Of a DNA stretch of 64,000 bases, positions 53,072 to 63,586 are shown piece after piece; the first letter of the stretch is position 1, and every line of letters begins with the position of its first letter. The position numbers were made by a program, and so were the translations under genes. Origin of the DNA: Casimicrobium huifangae. GTDB taxonomy: Bacteria > Pseudomonadota > Gammaproteobacteria > Burkholderiales > Casimicrobiaceae. The notes below the pieces were generated by a model. The model saw nothing but the letters and a program-made list of their open reading frames with translations, did not search any database and was not told the origin of the DNA. The stretch lies in assembly GCF_009746125.1 (NCBI RefSeq), contig NZ_CP041352.1:2278436-2342435 (forward strand), written 5' to 3'.

Positions 53072-56000
53072 CTATTCGCAGCGTTGCAGCCGGTCGAGCC
53101 ACGGAAAGTACAACGCCGTGACAATGCGCGGTGCTGCGCCGTCAAGCCCGGCAACGCCGGGCTCGCAGCGATCACGGGCGGCGAAAACCTGTCGATAGGC
53201 AGCCAGCTGCGGTGCATACAACTCACATTGGTGCGATACCCAGGCATCAAGCGCTTTCGGATCGGCGGTGTCCAAATCTGCAGGTTCCGCAAACTTGTAG
53301 TCCACGATCCAGCGCTCACCCTCCTCGGTCACGAAGCTGTGATCGACACGGAGACCGGTGGCCTGCCCCGTCGCCGGATCAACGGTGCTCAGACTGAACT
53401 CCTGCACCGACTCGCGGTGCGATGCCCCAAACAGGAAACGAACATTTTCGCGCGTGTGTGCCGTTGCAAACCATCGGACCAGGCGACCCGCCACGCCTTC
53501 GACGGTCACATCCTGATCCGGATCATCGACGGCACCAGCGTCAACGAGCGCACGATGCGCAGCATCTTCCGACGGGCTGAATGCCAAAGCCCCGACGCGC
53601 AAGGCAGCTGCCAGGCCTTCGAACAGCAGATGCCCCACGATGCCGACGGCGCGCGCCAGGCGCCTCGCGGGCTGCGTATCCAGCGCCGCATCGGGGGCGT
53701 CGGCAACGTAGGCCGGCCACGCTACAACGGTCTCGTCGAGCGGTGCGGGCACAGGCCCGCGCGTGAGCGACGCCGCGAGGTGGAGGCGACGATCAACGGC
53801 GCCAGCCTCGGCGGCGGTGGCGGTGGCACCAACGCCTTGTCCAAGCCAGAACGAAAAGCTGCCGTACGGCGGATCGCGGTGCGCCGCCTGGCGGCTGATG
53901 GTGAGCGTGCGCCGGGCGCGGGTCACCGCCACGTAGAGCTGCCTTTTGCTTTCGTCGAGCCGCGACGCCCGATTGAAGCGGGCAAGAAAGTCGTAGACGC
54001 TACCGGCCTCGCGCTTGCGCGTATCGCGCGCAGCGAAGGCATAGCTACGGGCGTCCTGCTCCCGGCCCGGCTGTCCGGGCAGCGCCTGAAAGCGCCAGGC
54101 TGCCAGCGAACGTTGATCGGCGCGCGGCGCGCGATCGCAGCCGACCACAAACACGTGATCCCATTCCAGGCCTTTCGCGCGGTGGATGGTGAGCAGCTCG
54201 ACCGAGCCCTCGCTGGTTTCGCCGGCGTCGGCGGTCGCGGACGCGGACGCGAAGGACTGGCGCTTGCTTTCCATCGACATCAGCAGTGCCTGTCGTGGCG
54301 GCAACAAGCCGTCGGGCGCCAGCTCGGCGAGCCACTCGAAGAATTGCGCCGTGTCTCGCCTCGCCTCGTTGTCGGCGAGTAGTGCGTCGCCGTCAAGCGC
54401 GCACCACACGGCCTCCACCCGCTCGGCAACCCCGGATAGCCACGCGCGCGCCTCGCCAACGCGCAACGCAGCGTGGGCCCGCCTGATCCGCGCCAGTTCG
54501 CCGGCGTCCAGCGATGCTGCCCACTCGCCAGCTAGCAGTGTCCATGCGGGCCGCGCAGGGCTCTCACGCAGCGCCATCGCGAAACGCGACAGACTATCGA
54601 GCGTCAGCCCCACCCACGGTGAGCGCAGCAGCGCGAACAGCGCCAGCCGGTCCCAGGGCGCGGCCACGGCATAGGTCAGCGTCAACAGGTCGCGCACCCG
54701 CTCGCGTGCCGACCACAGCGCAAACTCGTTGGCGCTGAACGGAACGCCACGAGCGCGCAGCGCGGCAATGACGGCGGCGGCATCGCCGCGCGTACGCGCC
54801 AGCACCGCGATGCTCTGCTCCGGCTGGTTCTGGCGCCGCCACGCGATCGCTGCGGCCACCTCTTGCGCCTCCTGCTCGGGGCTGCTCGCTGCGATCTCAC
54901 TCTGGCCCTCGTCGTCACCGCTTGCATGGGTGGCAATCGCGGCGACAAAGGGCACCGGGTCGCGATCGGCGAACAAGCCGCGCGCCCCGCTTGCAAAAGC
55001 GCCGTCCAGCGAGTGATTCACCCAGTCAACGACGGCCGGCTGCGAACGGTAATTGGCATTGAGCGTCACGGCGGTCAAACGCACCCCGCCAACGCCGACG
55101 CGCTGTGCACGCCGAAACAGACTGACGTCAGCATCGCGGAAGAGATAGATGGACTGCATCGGATCGCCCACCAGAAACAGTGTGCGACCATCTCCCGCCG
55201 TCCAGTCGGCGGTGAGCAATGCCAGCAGCTCAAACTGCGCAGGATTGGTGTCTTGCACCTCATCCACCAGCACGTGGCGCAGCTTGGCATCGAGGTTCGC
55301 CATCACATCGGCACGGTTGTCGCGCAATGCGGCCAGCGCCGCCGTCATGATGCCGCTGAAATCGGTAACACCGCGCTCGCGCATCAATGCGACCAGTTCA
55401 ATCGCCGCGTGTCGCAGCAGTACCAGCGTGTCGCGCAATGCGGTCTCGTGTTCGGCCAGCGCAGCGAGTGTGGGCAGATGATCAAGATCGTCGAGGCTTC
55501 GGGCCAGATCGTGCTCGTGCTGCAAGGCTTCGAGCAGCGCCACCATCTGTTCCTTGCGCTGGCGGCGCAATGCGGGGTCGAGATCAGCAAACGCATTGTC
55601 ATCGTGCTTTGGAAAGCCGGCAGTTTTGTTCACGCCGCCTGGCTTGCGCCACGTCCGCTGACCGCTCTCGCCGGTCAGCAGCATTGCGGCCAATGTTTGC
55701 CAGCGCGACAGCGCAGTGAGCGCCGCCGGCAACGGCCAGTGCGCCGAGAGTTGCCGCCGGGCTTCGGCTTGATCAAGCAACTTCGCCTCGCTGCCGGGGC
55801 GATCCCACACGGTGGCGCAGTAGGCAGCCAGTTCCGCAATGTTGCCGTGCCGACCCAACGCGTCGCTGGCACTGACCAGTGCACGCATTGCCGCGTCCGC
55901 CGCGTCGCGCAGGGCTGCGGTCAGCTCGGCGATCGCTTGAGGCGAGGTGTCAATCGCCGCGCCGAGCCATTGGGCGCGTCGCGCCAGCAGGCCTGCGAGC

Positions 56001-56578
56001 AGCTCAACCACGCTGTCAACCTGATTGCCGGCGACGGTCAGTACCCCGCGCACCGCGTCAGCCACTTCAGCAGCACCAAGCGCCCGTGTGGCGGCCTCAC
56101 GATAGAGCGTTTCAGCAGCATCGGTCACGCTTCCGAGCGCCCCCTCCCCGGCCACACGGGATAAATAACTGCGAGCCACGATACGGGCGCAGAAGGCGTC
56201 GAAGGTGTCGATCACCAGGCGATCCGGTTGCTCACGCAAGCGCCAGCCGAGCGCCTGATCACGTGCGAGTACCGGCAAGGCCAATGCCCGTCGCGCCAGT
56301 TCAACGGGACGCATTGATGGTGCAGCAGGCTGCGCTGCCTGCTCCAGCGCGCCAATCAGGCGTTCGCGCATCTCCTGCGCCGCCTTGCGGGTGAAGGTGA
56401 TGGCCAGCACCTCAGCTGGATCATCCACAGTGGCAAGCAACGCCAGCAATCGTTGCACCAGCAGCTCGGTTTTGCCTGACCCCGCCGGCGCCTGAACGAT
56501 GAATGAGCCTTTCGGATCGACCACTCGCTCACGCGCGCGACGGTCGGCGATGAGCGCTTCGTCGGCGTCAGCGCTCAT
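53072..56578 (-). CDS. UvrD-type helicase-nuclease (AddA-like)
   Basis: This SF1 helicase of about 1168 residues has a C-terminal nuclease-like region. Walker A is QAPAGSGKTELLVQRLLALL near residue 28, followed by ITFTRKAAQEMRERL. Motif II is VLVDEVQDTNPAQFELLALL, motif V is TIHRAKGLEWDHVFVVGCDR and motif VI is QLYVAVTRARRTLTIS. The C-terminus has the PD-(D/E)XK-type stretch RWIVDYKFAEP. In AddAB-type complexes this subunit unwinds and cuts broken ends for recombination. GGAG six bases before the ATG at 56578 sets the start. It overlaps the downstream-named partner at 56568 by 11 bases. Confidence 0.88.
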   Translation of the reverse strand: MSADADEALIADRRARERVVDPKGSFIVQAPAGSGKTELLVQRLLALLATVDDPAEVLAITFTRKAAQEMRERLIGALEQAAQPAAPSMRPVELARRALALPVLARDQALGWRLREQPDRLVIDTFDAFCARIVARSYLSRVAGEGALGSVTDAAETLYREAATRALGAAEVADAVRGVLTVAGNQVDSVVELLAGLLARRAQWLGAAIDTSPQAIAELTAALRDAADAAMRALVSASDALGRHGNIAELAAYCATVWDRPGSEAKLLDQAEARRQLSAHWPLPAALTALSRWQTLAAMLLTGESGQRTWRKPGGVNKTAGFPKHDDNAFADLDPALRRQRKEQMVALLEALQHEHDLARSLDDLDHLPTLAALAEHETALRDTLVLLRHAAIELVALMRERGVTDFSGIMTAALAALRDNRADVMANLDAKLRHVLVDEVQDTNPAQFELLALLTADWTAGDGRTLFLVGDPMQSIYLFRDADVSLFRRAQRVGVGGVRLTAVTLNANYRSQPAVVDWVNHSLDGAFASGARGLFADRDPVPFVAAIATHASGDDEGQSEIAASSPEQEAQEVAAAIAWRRQNQPEQSIAVLARTRGDAAAVIAALRARGVPFSANEFALWSARERVRDLLTLTYAVAAPWDRLALFALLRSPWVGLTLDSLSRFAMALRESPARPAWTLLAGEWAASLDAGELARIRRAHAALRVGEARAWLSGVAERVEAVWCALDGDALLADNEARRDTAQFFEWLAELAPDGLLPPRQALLMSMESKRQSFASASATADAGETSEGSVELLTIHRAKGLEWDHVFVVGCDRAPRADQRSLAAWRFQALPGQPGREQDARSYAFAARDTRKREAGSVYDFLARFNRASRLDESKRQLYVAVTRARRTLTISRQAAHRDPPYGSFSFWLGQGVGATATAAEAGAVDRRLHLAASLTRGPVPAPLDETVVAWPAYVADAPDAALDTQPARRLARAVGIVGHLLFEGLAAALRVGALAFSPSEDAAHRALVDAGAVDDPDQDVTVEGVAGRLVRWFATAHTRENVRFLFGASHRESVQEFSLSTVDPATGQATGLRVDHSFVTEEGERWIVDYKFAEPADLDTADPKALDAWVSHQCELYAPQLAAYRQVFAARDRCEPGVAGLDGAAPRIVTALYFPWLDRLQRCE

Positions 56579-59216
56579 CGGAATCTCCATCAGCATCGGT
56601 CAAGGCCGCGGCACCGCCGTCAGCATCATCGCTGCCGCTGAGCGACCATCGCTCGCGGCAGAAGGCGCCATATTCGCAGGTACGACAGGTCAGTTCACCC
56701 TTGATCGGCGCGACATGAGCGACGCCGCGTTGCCATTCGTCGACCAGATCGCCAATCGCCCCTCGCCAGACGTTGAGTGCGTTGTCCCATTGGTCAAGAC
56801 CGTCGTCAGCGCCGCGTTTGCGTTTCGGCAACAGATCATCGTCGTCACCAACACCGATGCAATCGACGCTGTCGTCATTAACCGTGAACCAGGCCACACC
56901 ACGCACGGCCGGCCACTGCGCACCCGCCGCATCTCGCTCGACGTCGTGCATCAGGGCGTAAAGGGGTAGTTGCGGATCCGCCAGACGCCCGGAGTTCTTC
57001 TCCAGCACCCAGTCATTGCGCGTGACTTTGCCGGTCTTGTAGTCAAAGATCACACGCATCGCGCCGTCGTCGTCGATGCGATCGAGTTTTCCTTCAAAGC
57101 GCTGTCCAGCGACCACGGCGGCAACCGGCCGCTCCACCGCGACGATTGTGAAGTCGCCGCGACGCTGGTCACGCTCAATGACACGATCAAGCAACTTCTG
57201 AATGCGGGTCCGCTCGGTGTGCCAGACCGCCTCGGCGATTGTTGGCCGCGCCTTCCTTTCGTCATCAATCAGCGCGTCCAGTCTGGCAATCGCAGCAGCA
57301 CGGGCGTCCGCACCCGCCATACGCGCCATGCCATAACCCGCAAGCACGCCGTGCACCAGATTGCCGCGCACAATCGGTGAGATGCCCACAGCCAGTGTCG
57401 GCCATGGTTGCAGCCCCAGGCGCATTGCCGCCGCGCGGCGCGGACATTGCGCCTGTTCACGCAGCCGGCTGGCACTCAGCGGTCGCACCAGTGAGTCCCG
57501 CTCATTAGCGGAAGGCAACAACTCGTCGTTCATCGTCGCCAGAGACGCAACATTGTGTGACGCCGGTTGCCTTGCAGCAGCCGTCACCGTGGGCCAGCCG
57601 TGCAACATGGGCGAAAGGCCTACCTCGCCATCGTCGTTGCGTTGCGGACAGGAGATGCTCAGGTCACCGATCAGCGTCCGCCAGTTGTGCATCAGTCGCG
57701 CCGAACGTGCCAGCACCTCCGTCCGGGCGCCGAGCCCAACCTGTTGTGCGGACTGCCAGCTACGAGGCAGCAAGGGGTTCGGCGAGAACGCCTCAGGCAG
57801 TACCGTGTCGCTCATCCCGACCAGTCGTGCGCAAGATAGCGGTACACCGGCAGACTCCAGCAGACCGATCACGTGCAACCGGGCCTTACCCGCTTTTGGC
57901 TGGAACACGGCGTCGTCCGCTGCGCGTGTCAGCTCGGACAAAGCCTGCGACCAGTCCAGCGCCGGAAACCAGCGATCGAGGTGCTCCCAGCGCTGCAACA
58001 GCAACAGCCAGGCTTCATCCAGCTGGAACAGATCACTGCGCGGTATCTGCGCTTGCGCGGTCAGTGCGACGACGAATGCGTCAATGCTTCGTCGATGTTC
58101 GCTTCGGCGCTTGCGACGCTTCTGCTCGCTGGTCAGACCGTGCAGCAGCGATTGTGCCGCTGGCGTCAGCGGCCACCCGTCGAGACGCGCATCCGCGATG
58201 CCATGATCGATGTGTTCCTGCAATCGACGATGAACACTGTGGACCATCGCTGCGGCGTTCCCCCAGCGTGGGTGAGTCAACGCCTGTGCCAGACTTTCCA
58301 CCGCCACTGGCCGAACGGTTGCCGCAAGCAACACCAGCAGGGAGCGTACAGCCGGGTACGCCGCCAGCGACTGCCCGAGCGACAGATTGAAGCTATCGTT
58401 GTCTCGCTCCGGCGCCTGCCACCAGTCGACATTGCAGTGCGTGCGCAGGTCGCGTCGCCAGGACTCACGCTCGCTGGCCAAGCCGGGAACGATCAACGTA
58501 ACGTCCTCGCCAGGGCGCGACGCGAGCATCTTGCCAGCCCATTGCAGCGCGCAGTCGCGATCATGGTCAGGATCATGCGTACGTTCGACTGCGGGGCACT
58601 GCTCAGGCACCGGCGGTAGATCGTCAACCTTTGCAATGTCGACACCGAGCGCAGCAATTCGCTGCCAGAGGCGCGCAAGGGCGGGATCAGTAGCGAAACT
58701 CGGCGTCAGGCGAATGTGTGCGGGCAAAAGCGCCCGCCATGCGGGAAAGGTTGCGGCAAGCCGGTCCGGCAACTCGGCGTGAGTCAGCGCCCGATTGGAT
58801 GCCAGCCAGCGCCTAGCGGAGACGCGCATGGACGCGAACCAGGCAACGTTGTCATCAACAGCTTGCGTGGTGGTCGGCAGTGCCGGGCGTGGCAACTGGT
58901 GTCGTTCCGCGAGCAACCACGCCTCTTCGATGAGCGCCACGGCGCCTGCGCACTCACTGGCGAGAAGCCCGGAATGCTCCGAAGCGAGGCGGTACCAGAG
59001 TGCCCGCTGCGCCTCCTGCGGCAACAGTGCTGGTGCGTCAGCGATGAATCCAAACAACGCAGCCCGCTCCCACATGGCTGCAAGCCACGTCTCGGTAGCC
59101 ACACAATCGCGAAATTGGTCGCCACGGGCAACCAGGTGGCGTCGCCAGCCGCGCGCAGCGCGATCACTTGGACAGAGATAAACGGTGTCGGCAGAGTGGT
59201 CGTCGGAATGGCTCAT
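56568..59216 (-). CDS. PD-(D/E)XK nuclease, AddB-like
   Basis: This protein of about 882 residues is translated just before the AddA-like gene and overlaps it. The C-terminal nuclease domain contains VIFDYKTGKVTRND and then LPLYALMHD. Iron-sulfur cysteines are suggested by AQCPRRAAAM before the nuclease core and CRTCEYGAFCRERW after it, the four-Cys layout of AddB. The N-terminal two thirds looks like an inactive helicase with no Walker A. The ATG at 59216 (MSHSDDHSADTVYLCPSDRA) is used; GTG codons just upstream are alternatives. Recombinational repair of double-strand breaks is likely. Confidence 0.85.
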   Translation of the reverse strand: MSHSDDHSADTVYLCPSDRAARGWRRHLVARGDQFRDCVATETWLAAMWERAALFGFIADAPALLPQEAQRALWYRLASEHSGLLASECAGAVALIEEAWLLAERHQLPRPALPTTTQAVDDNVAWFASMRVSARRWLASNRALTHAELPDRLAATFPAWRALLPAHIRLTPSFATDPALARLWQRIAALGVDIAKVDDLPPVPEQCPAVERTHDPDHDRDCALQWAGKMLASRPGEDVTLIVPGLASERESWRRDLRTHCNVDWWQAPERDNDSFNLSLGQSLAAYPAVRSLLVLLAATVRPVAVESLAQALTHPRWGNAAAMVHSVHRRLQEHIDHGIADARLDGWPLTPAAQSLLHGLTSEQKRRKRRSEHRRSIDAFVVALTAQAQIPRSDLFQLDEAWLLLLQRWEHLDRWFPALDWSQALSELTRAADDAVFQPKAGKARLHVIGLLESAGVPLSCARLVGMSDTVLPEAFSPNPLLPRSWQSAQQVGLGARTEVLARSARLMHNWRTLIGDLSISCPQRNDDGEVGLSPMLHGWPTVTAAARQPASHNVASLATMNDELLPSANERDSLVRPLSASRLREQAQCPRRAAAMRLGLQPWPTLAVGISPIVRGNLVHGVLAGYGMARMAGADARAAAIARLDALIDDERKARPTIAEAVWHTERTRIQKLLDRVIERDQRRGDFTIVAVERPVAAVVAGQRFEGKLDRIDDDGAMRVIFDYKTGKVTRNDWVLEKNSGRLADPQLPLYALMHDVERDAAGAQWPAVRGVAWFTVNDDSVDCIGVGDDDDLLPKRKRGADDGLDQWDNALNVWRGAIGDLVDEWQRGVAHVAPIKGELTCRTCEYGAFCRERWSLSGSDDADGGAAALTDADGDSDER

Positions 59217-59314
59217 CACCACCGATTGTTACAAAGCGGAGCGGTCCCACGCACTCGCAATCGGTTCTGCAGTCAGACGGCAGCCGCAACGAACACCAGA
59301 GCAGGCGCGCAGCC

Positions 59315-59995
59315 TCAGCCGCAGAGCCCGACAAAGTGCGTTGCCGTCAGCGCACCGGAGTGCGTACGTGCGCGGAAGCCGGTCGTCGCGGGTGGCACGC
59401 TCCACCAAAAGCTCTCCGGCCCCTGCATGTCAAAGCTGTCGGCAAGGCCCGGCCACGGCAACGACAGCGGGCTCGCACCGGGCGGCAAGGTGACTTCGCC
59501 ATCGGCAGCCGGCGGCTCCTTGTCAAGCTCCGCCACCAGCGCACTGGATAGCGCGGTGTCGACGGCGTCAATGTTCATCCTGGCGCTCTGTGCATCGGCG
59601 ACGACATGCGCCCAGGCGAGGGCAATGGGCGCAGCCCGCGGCAGCAGGCTCATGGCGTTCTTGTCCAGAATCGCCGTGGTGACGAGGAACGGAAAATTTC
59701 TGCCAACGCGATCGCACGAGGGCGCCAGCACACCCAGCTGCCCGATTGGCACACCGGACTGCACCGGCAGCAGAAACGCCCACTTCGGCGTGTTGCCCCA
59801 GAGCGCCCAGCCGGGCGCGGGGTTTCGCTCCTTGAGCACCTCCATGCCAGAGGCGCACCAGCGATCCCAGAACTGCTGCAGGGGATACGGCATGCGCCGT
59901 GAAATGAAATCACCCGCGCCAGGCAGCTTGCCGAAATAGGCAAAGCCAACGTTGGCGGCAGGATCCGTGCTGCTGGGGGCGACTGGCGAGCTCAT
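59315..59995 (-). CDS. tagF: Type VI secretion system protein TagF
   Basis: This 226-residue protein has the TagF/ImpM pattern near the start: AYFGKLPGAGDFISRRM, then FWDRWCASGMEVLKE and WALWGNTPKWAFLLPV, with GVLAPSCDRVGRNFPF. TagF proteins control type VI assembly post-translationally in some bacteria. It follows tssM closely on the minus strand, as usual for the cluster. Confidence 0.92.
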   Translation of the reverse strand: MSSPVAPSSTDPAANVGFAYFGKLPGAGDFISRRMPYPLQQFWDRWCASGMEVLKERNPAPGWALWGNTPKWAFLLPVQSGVPIGQLGVLAPSCDRVGRNFPFLVTTAILDKNAMSLLPRAAPIALAWAHVVADAQSARMNIDAVDTALSSALVAELDKEPPAADGEVTLPPGASPLSLPWPGLADSFDMQGPESFWWSVPPATTGFRARTHSGALTATHFVGLCG

Positions 59996-60004
59996 GCGGT
60001 ATCC

Positions 60005-63000
60005 CTAGCGCCCAGGACACGCAAAACCACGCAGCGCAGGCAGCGTCAGCGGATGGCGGACCGACCGCGCACGCAGCTCGACCCGAATCTCGCGCCCTTC
60101 TGCGTTGAACGTAGCGATGGTGCTGCCGGGTGCCGCGCCCGAGGGGCTGGCATCAAGCAGGCGATGCAACGCCCAGAAGCCGGACTTTTCGACCACTGGT
60201 CGACCGCCCACCGTCAGTCGTACCCGTTCGCTGTTCTTCGGTCCCGGCCAGACGACCCGCTTGCTATCCTCATTGGCCACGACGACGGTGCCATCGGCAT
60301 CCAGTTCCACCCGATCTGTGCCGGACGGCGATGAGCTCACCCGGACATCCAGTTCAAACCCTGGAGCGCCGCGACTGCCGGCAAAAAAAGTCTCGCGAAT
60401 CTCCTCGGCCTGCATGAATCGTCGCAAGTCTTCGGGCCGCCCCGCCGCCGCACCCTCTGGTCCTGCCTTTGCGGCCCAGGGGTTACGCGACTTGTCGACC
60501 GCAGAGGCGATCTGGTCGAACGCCTGCTTCAATGCCCCGGACGGTCCGAACACCTGCGCGAAGTCCTGCGGGAAGGCGTCCTGCTGCGAGCGGCGATCGA
60601 ACGGATAACCTCGTACCACCGCCGGGCAGGTCTGACCCACCGCGCCAGCGGTTTGTGCGGTGGCGTTCTTCAACACCGTCGATTGCGTCAGCTTCGACGC
60701 GCTGCTGGTCAGCCCCTCGACAATCTCCCGCAGTGGCGATGGCAACTGCGCAGCGCGCGCTGCCAGCTTGGCATCGGCTTCCTGCGACCGGCGCGTACTG
60801 CCGCCGGCCAGTGCGGCCTGGTCGTTTCGCAGTGTCAAACCGTAGTCGAGGATTTCGCGGGCAACCTCATCGATGCGACCTTTGCCGGTCGGCAACGCCA
60901 GCTCCTTGAACGGGCGGAACCGTTCCTGCACGATCATTTCCGGGCGGTTGGTGTTGACTGGTGCGTTGGCAAGCGCTGCGGTGGCTGCCGTCACTTCATC
61001 CAGCCCGCGTTTGACCGATTCCTTGATCTGGTTGACGCGATTGCCGGGGCCGGATTCCGTGTTGATCAGGATGGTCTGGGTGGCCACTTCACGCGTCAGT
61101 AGCACCAGCGGCGAATCGGCTGCACCAAGGACGTTGGCCCACTCGATTGTTTCAGTCATGCTGCGCGGCGGTCGCAGCCGGATGTCGTTGAGGAAGTTCT
61201 GCCACTCGTTGGCGAAATCCTGCAGATAGAACTCGCGGATACGGCGGTCCATGCCGCTGGCGTCAAACGCCGCAGTCGCCGCCTTGGTGGCGCTTGCCGT
61301 CGGGTTGCTGCGGCCGAGAATCCACGCCTCTTCCAGACCCAGCCCAGCGCCCCAGTTGGCCAGGCCTTTCAGGAAGTACTCGTTGTAACCCCGCTCGGAG
61401 AAGAAGCCAGGAATGCCGGCACTGCTGAGCGATTTGTTGCTGCGGCGCTCGAACACGGCAGGCGCACGGTCCCCCGCCGCCCGAATGACAGTGAACTCAG
61501 GCAGGTCAATGCCGATCAGTTGCGACTTGATGAAGTTGTAGGCTCGCTTTGCCGGCTCCTGTTGCAGCAGCGTGTCGCGAACCTGCCGAACCAGTTCGGC
61601 ATCCTGCGGGAACGGAGATTTGTAACCGCCAATGCGCAACAGCTCTTCCAGATGACTGAGCAACTGCTTGCGCGATTCGCTGGGGACATCCGGTGGTAAA
61701 CCCGCGAGCCAATCGCCGCCCACGTAGTTTTTGACAAACTCATCCTTGACGCGGCCGCTGTCGTACATCATCAGGTAGGCCTTGAGCGCTTCGTAGCTGG
61801 CCTCGGTCTTGTTGGCAGCAGCTGCCCGCAACCGCGAGTGAACCCGCGCAGCGATTCGCGGCATCAGGCTATCTTCCAGCAGGCGCTGGTAAACGGCTTG
61901 GGCTGCGGTGTCGAGTTTCGGGCCCTGGAACAGACCATAGCGATAACGCCACGGTGGGTTGTCGAAATCGAACTTTGAGCTGTGCGCTGCGTCCCGTGCC
62001 TGATTGAGCGCAGCGAACAGTGCCGGTGCGTCTTCGCTGGGCGCCGGCGAGATTCCGGCGACCGTTTCGCGCAAAGCGTCAGTCTTGGTATTGACCTCGG
62101 CAATGTAGTCACTGTTGTTGCCGTAGCTCATCCACCAGCCAATGTTGGCCCACAGGAACGCGATGCCGCAAGCGGCAATGCCGGCCCAGCGCAGCCACCG
62201 CATGCGCCGCTCCATCGCCATGTTGCGACCGGCAATGAAGTGCTCCTTGAAAATGACTTTCTGCAGCAGGTCCTGCAGAAAGTAGCTTTTGCCGGTGCCT
62301 GCCCCGACTTCCGCAGCACGCACCCGGGCAGCAACGCGGAACGTCCGCTGCATCGCACCGAGGACACGATCAAACGGCGTGCCCTCCTGGGTGCCAGAGG
62401 TGAAGTACACACCGCGCAACATGGGTTGCTCGGAAAATTTTGACTCGCTGAACACTGCCCCGAGCAAGCGCGACAATACGTCGCGAATACCTGCCAGTTG
62501 CTGCGGCAGCGTGTAGGCCAGTGCGCGCCGCGACAGGTCCGGTTCGTCAAGCAGACGTTGCTGCATGCCATCATTCAGACGCTTGTAGAGCAGGTCAAAT
62601 TCGCGTGCGAACGATTCACGCACGGCGATCGGCTCAGTCGCTTTCGGATCGTAGGGAAGCGTGAAGCCCCAGACCTGAGCGCGATCCTCCCGCGTGTAGT
62701 TCAGGAAGTACTCGGAGAACCCGGACAGCAAGTCCGTCTTGGTGACCAGCACGTAGACCGGGAACTGCACGCCGAGACCTTCGCGCAACTCATTCAGACG
62801 GGCCTTCAACGTGGCCGCATGCACTTCCCGCTCCTGCGCGGTCATCTGCAGCAGATCGGCGACCGACACCGTGAGCAGTACGCCGTTCAAAGGCTGCCGC
62901 GGACGGAATTTGCGCAGCAGTGCCAGGAAGCCTTGCCATTCGGCTTTGTCGACGGACTCGTTGCTTTCCTGCGTGGTGTAGCGGCCGGCAGTGTCGATCA

Positions 63001-63586
63001 GCACCGCTTCGTTGGTGAACCACCAGTCGCAGTTGCGGGTGCCGCCGATGCCGCGGATCGCCGCCTTTCCGAATTGCTCGGCCAGCGGGAACGTCAGGCC
63101 GGCATTGACCAGGGCCGTTGTCTTGCCGGAGCCTGGCGCTCCGATAAAGGCATACCAGGGGAGCTGGTAGACATACTGCTTGGACAGACCGGACAGGAAT
63201 CCGCCCTTCTCCGTACTGGTGAAGCGCGTCTTCTTGAGGATGTCGGCGGCATCCTTGAAGCGCTTGTTGAGCTCGGCGACCTCTTCGCTGCCCGCCGCCG
63301 GATCGCCCGGCTTGGCGTTGCTCTGCATCTTCGACAACTGGCTGAGCAGCGCTGCGTTGACATTGCGCTCGCGCCACCACCGCAACAGCACCCGGATCAA
63401 CCAGAGTGCCCAGATGACCCCAATGATGGTCCAGCGCACCCAGGCTGGCGCGAACGGGAAGAAGTCCCGGAGCTGGATGATCGGCGCGATCCACCAGATC
63501 AGCGCCGACAACAGCAACAGCAGCAGGATGGTCAGCGTGGTGCGATTGAACAGCTTGCGAAAGATCATGCGCAGGTAATACATCAT
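60005..63586 (-). CDS. tssM: Type VI secretion system membrane protein TssM (IcmF)
   Basis: This 1193-residue inner-membrane component of the TssJLM complex spans the envelope. Two N-terminal membrane helices (about 17-35 and 50-68) precede a cytoplasmic GTPase-like domain with Walker A FIGAPGSGKTTALVNAG near residue 150. A third helix is near 450 (GIAACGIAFLWANIGWW). The IcmF-related and periplasmic DUF regions follow. It overlaps tssL by 4 bases and precedes tagF. The length is normal for TssM. Confidence 0.96.
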   Translation of the reverse strand: MMYYLRMIFRKLFNRTTLTILLLLLLSALIWWIAPIIQLRDFFPFAPAWVRWTIIGVIWALWLIRVLLRWWRERNVNAALLSQLSKMQSNAKPGDPAAGSEEVAELNKRFKDAADILKKTRFTSTEKGGFLSGLSKQYVYQLPWYAFIGAPGSGKTTALVNAGLTFPLAEQFGKAAIRGIGGTRNCDWWFTNEAVLIDTAGRYTTQESNESVDKAEWQGFLALLRKFRPRQPLNGVLLTVSVADLLQMTAQEREVHAATLKARLNELREGLGVQFPVYVLVTKTDLLSGFSEYFLNYTREDRAQVWGFTLPYDPKATEPIAVRESFAREFDLLYKRLNDGMQQRLLDEPDLSRRALAYTLPQQLAGIRDVLSRLLGAVFSESKFSEQPMLRGVYFTSGTQEGTPFDRVLGAMQRTFRVAARVRAAEVGAGTGKSYFLQDLLQKVIFKEHFIAGRNMAMERRMRWLRWAGIAACGIAFLWANIGWWMSYGNNSDYIAEVNTKTDALRETVAGISPAPSEDAPALFAALNQARDAAHSSKFDFDNPPWRYRYGLFQGPKLDTAAQAVYQRLLEDSLMPRIAARVHSRLRAAAANKTEASYEALKAYLMMYDSGRVKDEFVKNYVGGDWLAGLPPDVPSESRKQLLSHLEELLRIGGYKSPFPQDAELVRQVRDTLLQQEPAKRAYNFIKSQLIGIDLPEFTVIRAAGDRAPAVFERRSNKSLSSAGIPGFFSERGYNEYFLKGLANWGAGLGLEEAWILGRSNPTASATKAATAAFDASGMDRRIREFYLQDFANEWQNFLNDIRLRPPRSMTETIEWANVLGAADSPLVLLTREVATQTILINTESGPGNRVNQIKESVKRGLDEVTAATAALANAPVNTNRPEMIVQERFRPFKELALPTGKGRIDEVAREILDYGLTLRNDQAALAGGSTRRSQEADAKLAARAAQLPSPLREIVEGLTSSASKLTQSTVLKNATAQTAGAVGQTCPAVVRGYPFDRRSQQDAFPQDFAQVFGPSGALKQAFDQIASAVDKSRNPWAAKAGPEGAAAGRPEDLRRFMQAEEIRETFFAGSRGAPGFELDVRVSSSPSGTDRVELDADGTVVVANEDSKRVVWPGPKNSERVRLTVGGRPVVEKSGFWALHRLLDASPSGAAPGSTIATFNAEGREIRVELRARSVRHPLTLPALRGFACPGR

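Noticed and set aside
54863-56164. 433-residue plus-strand frame
   Set aside because: Antisense to the AddA-like helicase whose motifs are unambiguous.
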